A DNA stretch of 64,000 nt from Calliphora vicina (lineage: Eukaryota > Arthropoda > Insecta > Diptera > Calliphoridae). The position numbers were made by a program, and so were the translations under genes. The stretch is taken from positions 97,041,358 through 97,105,357 of the forward strand of contig NC_088782.1 in the NCBI RefSeq assembly GCF_958450345.1. The letters are read 5' to 3'. The notes below the pieces were generated by a model. The model was not told where the DNA came from. It saw only the letters and a list, made by a program, of their open reading frames with translations, and ran no database searches. This document shows, one piece after another, positions 57,991 through 64,000 of this stretch (positions are counted from its first letter, which is position 1; each line of letters begins with the position of its first letter).

Positions 57991-60604
57991 CTTATTATAC
58001 AATATAAATGTTTATGTTTATAATCCTTCAAAATACCCTAATTGAATCACACAAATAATTCTGATGTAGAATTTGTCTGAATTGAATGAATTAAAAGATG
58101 TTATTGTCAAAAGAACCTTCGTGCGTCGTTATAAAGAGATTTTTCCGATTTTTTTCTGTGGAAGTAACAAGCTTTTCGTGGAGAAATATTAATTTTAAGT
58201 GACTTCTGTGAAATTTAGCCAAGTTTGGAGAAAGAATGATTGGGCAGGATATTTTTGGTTGGTCGAATGGCGAAACATTTAAAGCGCAACTGCAACGATT
58301 TCACAGATCGTGTTAGTCACATTGATTTTCGAAGTTGTTGTTATATCGTTGATGTAGGGTATAAATAATCAGTTATGTATGGCCATAATTGCATTACACA
58401 CTTTTCCAAATTGAGTTGGTCGTTTGACGAAATTAAAAGTAAATCTACCAAATACAGAAAAACTACAAATTAAGAAGATGATGAAAACGCAACGCCACAA
58501 AAACATAAACTTTAACCAACTTTTATCATGTAAACAAAGACATTTAACTGTTTTAAATGTTTTACAAGTCAACTGACATTGTAAAACCATAAAAAATTAA
58601 TTTATGTCTGCATTCATGTTAAAACAGAAAATGTCTATACACGAGCATAACTGTTCCAATGATTGGGTGGATGGAGGAATGTACGAGTGAATATTTTACT
58701 CTTATGTTGAACAAACAACCGAATAAAACAATATTTATTTTTAATTTAGGCTCTAGGAAAACATAAACGTATGAATAGTAAACGAATACTACATTAATGT
58801 TTTAATTTCAATATTTTAACTATGCATAATTTCGAGGGGGCACGAACATATTTTTACAGGTGCTTATGCACCTTTTTATTCAAAATTTATTTATTTCCTC
58901 TCATGTCATGTTCGGGCTCATGTTATATGTTGCGTTTTTATTGTTTTTTTTTTCTTTGGGAGTTGATTTTATGGTTTAATGTGCGATTGCTGGTCATTAT
59001 GCTGCCTACATAATGACCATTTATGTTCATATATTACGACCTTCTGTCCAATTTATTTGATGCAATATGAATCGAGTGTCATCGAAATTATTTTTAAAGC
59101 GTGCGTTTCTTTGACACATGTTGATCATATTCATATGAACGTGATCTGCTTTTCACAATTGGCCGTAGGTTGTTTTTGATTTGTTTAAGGTTGAAAATTT
59201 AATCTGTCAAAGTTGAAATTTGACATGAAATCTGGTGTGCAGTATGTAATGGCTTGTTAACTCAATTCCACTGGACTAGCCTATTTCAAAGTTTCTTTGT
59301 TAAAAGATATGACATAATCAATATTATTGAGTATTTTTCTAATCTTAATTTTCATCCTATTGAAAAAAAAAAACAATAATGATTGCAAGATAAATATACA
59401 TATTTGCATCGGACAACTTCGTGTTGAAAATTTTATTTATTTCAAACTTGCTAAAATTGCAGCTGTAAAGACATACATAAACCAATAGTTAAATTTAAAA
59501 ATTTTCATGCGTAAATTATTTCGTTAATAATCGCCAAGCGTGGGCCATCTGCTGGTTTTTAATTATTTAGATACTGACTGCAGCACAATATCATATTTCA
59601 GCGTTACAAATTTTATCGTTTAACATCAATCGAATAATGTTTAGATATGTTTCAAATTCGATCTATAATTTCTAAAGGTTTGTTAAAATAATTATTCTTA
59701 TACACCCAGTGATCCAAAATTATGGTTTATTTTCCTTTTTTTATTGTTAAAGAAAAACATAAAATAACGTTAAAGTTAACAAAGACCATCATTAAATTTT
59801 CAACAGAAATATTCTGATCAGATTAACTCCCGAACAATCTACAAAACAATTGATTAGGAAACCCTTTAGTTTCCGTTTGGAGCTATGCTTTAAAAAATTT
59901 GAGCTAGTTGGACATAATCCTGAATTCAAATACAATATAAACGTATTAAGAACTTTTTTATGTCGTTCATTAATTCGGGTTCTTTAGTAAATTAATTATT
60001 CACTATTTCTAAATTATTTATAACAAATTGTATTATACATCAAGCTCTATCAACGTTGCCGAATCTTTGCTTAATAAAGTGGTCTTGGGGAATTACACAA
60101 TAAAGGGAATCTGTCCAATGTTTGATATCATTATCAGTGAACGTGGCTAATTTGAAGTCAGGCAGTGTGTGATTGACGCATTTACAAATGCACAAAAAGT
60201 TTATTACCATGTTAGACAAAGATGTTCAAAATCATGTATAAGACGAACTCCATGCTTTTCTTGCAACAAAAAGTTAGTTTGCAATATTTGTGTTTATCAT
60301 TCGATTTATTAAATATTTTGCAACACTTACGTACTTATATACATATATTTTATGATCATGGCCTTCATTTATTTCAATGTAATCATTATATATGTCATCC
60401 TTAATATCACTTTCGAGAATTGTAACTTCTTGCAGATATAGAAGGACCTATCGGAACACTCATCTACAGTGATCGAAAGTCCCTTTGTCTTTAGTTATTT
60501 GTCGAATTTCAGAAACAATGCAATTTTTGTGAGTCATTATTACTTATTTAAATTTGAAATTATGAAAAATTTTAAGCAATTTAATAAATTTAAATATATA
60601 TGAA
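57991..60604. other. AT-rich, low-repeat non-coding DNA
   Basis: There is no gene. It contains no recognisable transposon. Open frames at 58369-58590, 58822-59179 and 60222-60404 have no known motif. Confidence 0.5.
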
Positions 60605-60750
60605 CATTTATTCGTTTTATTCGACTATTCTACATAAATTGTTCGAATTATTCGTTACTCGAAAATGGCCATTTTTAAATTGTTCGAATAATTATTCGTA
60701 AGAAATTATTCGATTAATCGAACGATCATTAGTCGAATGAATACCCTAAT
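60605..60750. repeat. ATTCG/CGAAT-rich repeat, possible hAT end
   Basis: TTATTCG and CGAATAA words recur about every 10-20 bp in both orientations. The right edge, read on the minus strand, is TAGGGTATTCATTCGACTAA, a TAGGG start like the hAT MITE at 10295, but no left partner or duplication was seen. Confidence 0.5.
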
Positions 60751-60861
60751 ATCTACTGTACAGTGATATAAGAAGTATTCAATGCTGTTTACGCATTCTA
60801 TTCAATGCACCTTTGACCGATGATTATAACAAAGTATCAAAGAACCAGAACCAGCCGTAGT

Positions 60862-61483
60862 TAGACTTGCCAACCGTCCAGTTTTCGTCGGGACAGACCA
60901 GTTTTACAATCGAATGTCCCGTTTTGAAACATATCTTTTACTTTAATTATCACAAAAAATATAAAAAGAAATCGAGAACTTTAGCGTTTTGGAATAATCT
61001 TGTAATTACATTCTCAAGATATTTAGAAATAACTATTTGCTTTATTTTCAAATATCTAATTTGTTTAGGAGGTGTTACGCACACTAATCCAATTCAGATC
61101 ATTTTCAGGCAAACTATGAAAATGATCTAAAAGAGCTATTCGGACAAAGTTTAAAGAATCTCGCAATTATAGGTCTCATGATATTTAGAAATAACAATAT
61201 ACTTTGTATGGGAGGTGACTTAGCCCCTGTTCCGATCCTTCCCATTTTTTTTAAACTTCATATCGTGATATAAAATTGATTCATGTTAAGTTCGAAGACA
61301 TTCAAAATTATAATACTCTATTTATTCGAAAATAACTATTTAGTTTGTATGATAGGTGCCCCGTCCGCTAATCCAATCACGCCCATTTTCAGTCAAATAA
61401 TAATTGTAAACTAATTTGTTTGAATTTTTCTCTGATCTTTTAGTGGTGTCCCGTTTTGGAAATTTCTAAAGGTGGCAAGTCTA
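60862..61483. mobile_element. hAT-like element with triplicated 142-bp module
   Basis: This 622-bp element has ends TAGACTTGCCAACCG and, reverse-complemented on the right, TAGACTTGCCACCTT. The flanks are GCCGTAGT (60854-60861) and GCTGTAGT (61484-61491), an 8-bp duplication with one difference. GGGACA..CCGTTTT words sit inside both ends. A module starting GGAGGTG and ending near CCCATTTTCAG lies at 61068, 61211 and 61352 (periods 143 and 141 bp). There is no coding capacity. Confidence 0.75.
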
Positions 61484-61589
61484 GCTGTAGTCCAGGACTA
61501 TTTCTGTTCACAAAAATGGTAATAAATCTGAATCTTCTAAACTAGTGTTCGGATTGCAAAATCCTGTATGAACGAATCGTAGAGGTGGA

Positions 61590-62260
61590 CCAATGAGGTT
61601 AGGTTATAAAGGAAGCCAGTATTAGCAGCTCACTTGGGTTCATGAATTGGTTCCTTTGTGATACTCTAAGGATCGTGATCACGTACTCAAGAGGTAATTC
61701 GCAATGCCGAACCAACCTGACGCACGAATAAACGAATCCATCTTCCTAACATCCACACAAGATATATCCGCTAGTCTGCGCAAACAAGGACTACCCATTG
61801 CCGTAGTCCTTGCCCCAATAGAGCAGGGCAAAGACAGAGGAGATGTTCAACCTTTTCGTGTCCGTCCTCATCATGGCAAATTCTACAGAAGTCATTGTAT
61901 GGAGTGTTCAGTCTCCTAGCATGAGCTCCAATTAAGCTGTGTCCAGTAAGCACGGATATCAAAATTCGTAGCCGAGGCCGTGATAGCCCCGTGAGGGACA
62001 ACTATGATGGTCAAAATCGGGTCATGTGAGCCTCGATATCGGGCAATTTGTCAAACTTATCTTTAGTGCAGAGATTCGCAGGATTCTCTCAATCATCCCT
62101 CAATAATAGAGCCTTCCACCATACTAGTGCTCCATACATTAGTATGTGCTTTACCATGTCAAATAACTAATTCGCAATCCAAGGGCTTATTCCCCAGGTC
62201 TTCCCAATGGCCCTTCTACAGGCATAAATAGCGATAGCCGCCTTGGATGCGGCTTCAACA
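61590..62260 (-). pseudogene. LOA-type element, internally deleted copy
   Basis: Read right to left, 62260-62077 gives AAIAIYACRRAIGKTWGISP and HILMYGALVWWKAL, the thumb block. After a deletion that removed RNase H, 62001-61771 gives LRILISVLTGHSLIGAHARR, LNTPYNDFCRICHDEDGHEK and VEHLLCLCPAL, the intact Cys/His tail. The UTR follows (CACAAAGGAACCAATTCATG on the minus strand) and the 3' end near 61590 is TAACCTAACCTC. The thumb is nearly identical to that at 54240-54060, so this is the same family as the copy at 53795-55540. Confidence 0.85.
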
Positions 62261-62761
62261 TTTATAACTGTCTTATAATAATTAATATCGCGATGAAATC
62301 GTGCAAAGGAAAGACACCTTGTCGAAAAGCTCAGGAAAAGTGACACGAAATTCGAAAAAGTTTATGGCCTTGTGCTATTCCCAGGAAGTAGTAAGTATGT
62401 AAATGTTGTCGCAACTCAAATCGTACTTAACATACTTTGGTGGGACAGTCTCAGTCATAGGATGTTCAGTAATTGGGTGCATTTGGTGACTTGTCTGCCA
62501 AAACACTCAAGTTTTCGCAATGATTTGTGCAGGAGAGAGCTAGATCGACGACGAAGAAGGTAAAGAAATGGACGTTAGTGGATGGTTGCCCTCAAGTGAT
62601 GTTCATAAATCGGGATGATCTGGATGGGAGGATCAGTGTGATCCTTGGAAATTGATAGAAGAATAGGGGAGACACATCATCGAAATTGACGTATTCACTG
62701 CCATATCAGAGGATGTTCAAGGCGCAGTATGGTCTAAAAGAGTAAAATATACTTTCGCTCA

Positions 62762-62937
62762 GGGGCCGAATTACCGCATTCGATTTCGAGTAAATTCGAT
62801 CGTAATTTTCTTATTTGAGATTACGGCATTCGATATCGAGCTTGAAATTTAGTACATTTTGTTATACTTAATTACGATATCGAAATTATTTTTCGATACG
62901 ATAGTTCATTCGATCACGAGTGTGGTAATTCGGCCCC
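62762..62937. mobile_element. Small TIR element, GGGGCCGAATTACC ends
   Basis: The 176-bp segment starts GGGGCCGAATTACCGCA and ends with the reverse complement of GGGGCCGAATTACCACA. The interior repeats ATTCGAT(A/T)TCGAG words in both orientations. No convincing target duplication is visible, so the superfamily is unknown. Confidence 0.65.
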
Positions 62938-63299
62938 AGATCTTAATTCAGAAGAGAAGTTTATCCTATACTTCCTCGAAAATGGAACGAGTTCCATCTT
63001 TGGCATGTCCATTTAGACATGTGGACTAGATCTGTAAAATGTATTTTTATTTTACATAGCCATATACAGTTAAAAAGTTGAAATACTGGAGTGATATTTA
63101 AGAATGCCACCTCAATCAATAAAATATTACTGGATGTCTCGATTGATAAATCATTTTACGCAGATAATAGTGAATAATTATTAAAAATGTTTTCAGAATT
63201 CTAATTAATTTAACTTGTGACAACAATGAAAACTTAACTTAAAGTTAGAACTAACTATAGGTAATAATTTTAGACATTATGAATTAATAAGATTTGTTT
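62938..63299. other. Non-coding DNA
   Basis: Nothing is recognised. Confidence 0.5.
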
Positions 63300-63790
63300 G
63301 GTATTGAAAATGGGCAATATCGGTCCATGATTTTAGCCCCCATACAAATGTCTTTCCGGACTACTGCTTGAGCAGTCATAAATATGTGGATTATAGAAGC
63401 TATACCGAAATTAGGACTACTTTTGCCTCTAGTAACCACACAAGGTCCACCTCAAAAAATGACTTGAACATTCATAATTGTCTTATAATAATTAATATCG
63501 TGATGAATTGGACACAAACAAGTTTTATATGAACCTAAATGTTTCTACCAACCTTTGTGTGGAGCGGTCCCTAGTTTGTGTGGATCGGTCCATGGAAAAT
63601 TGTGGACCGATCGGTACTAAATTTGGTAGTACGAGTTCTGCTTATATAAAACTTATTTGTGCTGAAATTGGTTTAGATATGTTTATAATTAAGATATTTA
63701 TGAGAGCTTAACTATTTTCCAATGGGGCAGTTGTATGGGAGATAAGAGAAATAATGGATTATATATATATATGATATATACCTTTATGTC
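63300..63790. mobile_element. Rearranged DINE-1-like fragments, opposite orientations
   Basis: 63300-63500 resembles the start of the family B body in plus orientation (GGTATTGAAAATGGGCAATATCGGTCC in part, then TTAGCCCCCATACAAAT). 63550-63760 resembles family C in the opposite orientation (TGGACCGATCGGTACTAAAT and TATATAAAACTTATTTG). A 20-bp word at 63480 (GTCTTATAATAATTAATATC) also occurs at 62270 beside the LOA copy. No element ends are present. Confidence 0.6.
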
Positions 63791-64000
63791 AATTATATAT
63801 ATCTTTATGTCAACAGCAGAACTGCTTTACGCATTCTATTAAATATAGAAAAATAAAAACAAATTTTGAAATTTATAATCGGGAATCCCGTAATTCCCAA
63901 AAAAGTTTTGAAAAATTCCAAAAATGGGATTTTTTTAGTTTTTTTGCTATAATATCCACACCAGGATCGAGGTTATCTGAACCCTTTACAAAATAATTAA
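63791..64000. other. AT-rich non-coding DNA at window end
   Basis: It holds a TATATA run and homopolymers. No gene was found. Confidence 0.5.

Noticed and set aside
1..64000. LTR retrotransposon or endogenous virus
   Set aside because: No paired long terminal repeats, primer-binding site, protease, integrase or envelope motif was seen; all RT motifs are of the non-LTR type.

Overview
This is AT-rich eukaryotic DNA that looks like intergenic or deep-intronic sequence from a higher fly. A blow-fly or house-fly type genome is my inference; the species cannot be fixed from the sequence. The inference rests on the repeats: DINE-1/INE-1-type elements, LOA-, Jockey- and RTE-type non-LTR retrotransposons, mariner, and hAT, piggyBac, Harbinger-like and Transib-like MITEs, all in a low-GC background full of stop codons. 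I found no host protein-coding exon, no tRNA or rRNA gene and no CRISPR. Every recognisable protein is a broken transposon protein.

Layout. 0-5 kb: end of a mariner transposase, an RTE-like reverse transcriptase (minus strand), a LOA-type 3' tail and a short RT scrap. 7-13 kb: DINE-1-like families A and B, with an A copy nested in a B copy, and a hAT MITE with a perfect 8-bp target duplication. 14.8-17.8 kb: two large foldback elements. The first has V(D)J-heptamer-like ends and a 5-bp target duplication, so is probably Transib-related. A small palindromic MITE lies between them. 18.5-21.4 kb: the longest DINE-B copy, carrying a regular 153-bp array, then a CCGGTT-rich hAT MITE. 22-25 kb: LOA, DINE, hAT and foldback fragments joined end to end. 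26.7-28.2 kb: a well-bounded defective piggyBac element with TTAA duplications and three identical subterminal palindromes. 28.5-31.7 kb: one non-LTR element followed by two LOA-type 3' ends. 33.5 kb: a 24-bp minisatellite that flips orientation. 37.9 and 40.2 kb: two TA-flanked palindromic MITEs, the second splitting a LOA RNase H domain. 43.8 kb: third DINE-B copy. 48.6-58 kb: DINE-C copies, RT fragments, a 368-bp duplication, a Jockey fragment and the longest LOA copy. 60.8-63.8 kb: a hAT element with a triplicated module, a deleted LOA copy, a small TIR element and rearranged DINE pieces.

There is no operon or pathway here. The relations between features are insertion histories: which element lies in which, target duplications, and shared families. 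The most unusual items are the Transib-like foldback (14840-15846), the piggyBac palindrome triplet (26707-28199), the 153-bp array inside DINE-B, and the MITE whose loss would restore a retrotransposon reading frame (40239-40730).
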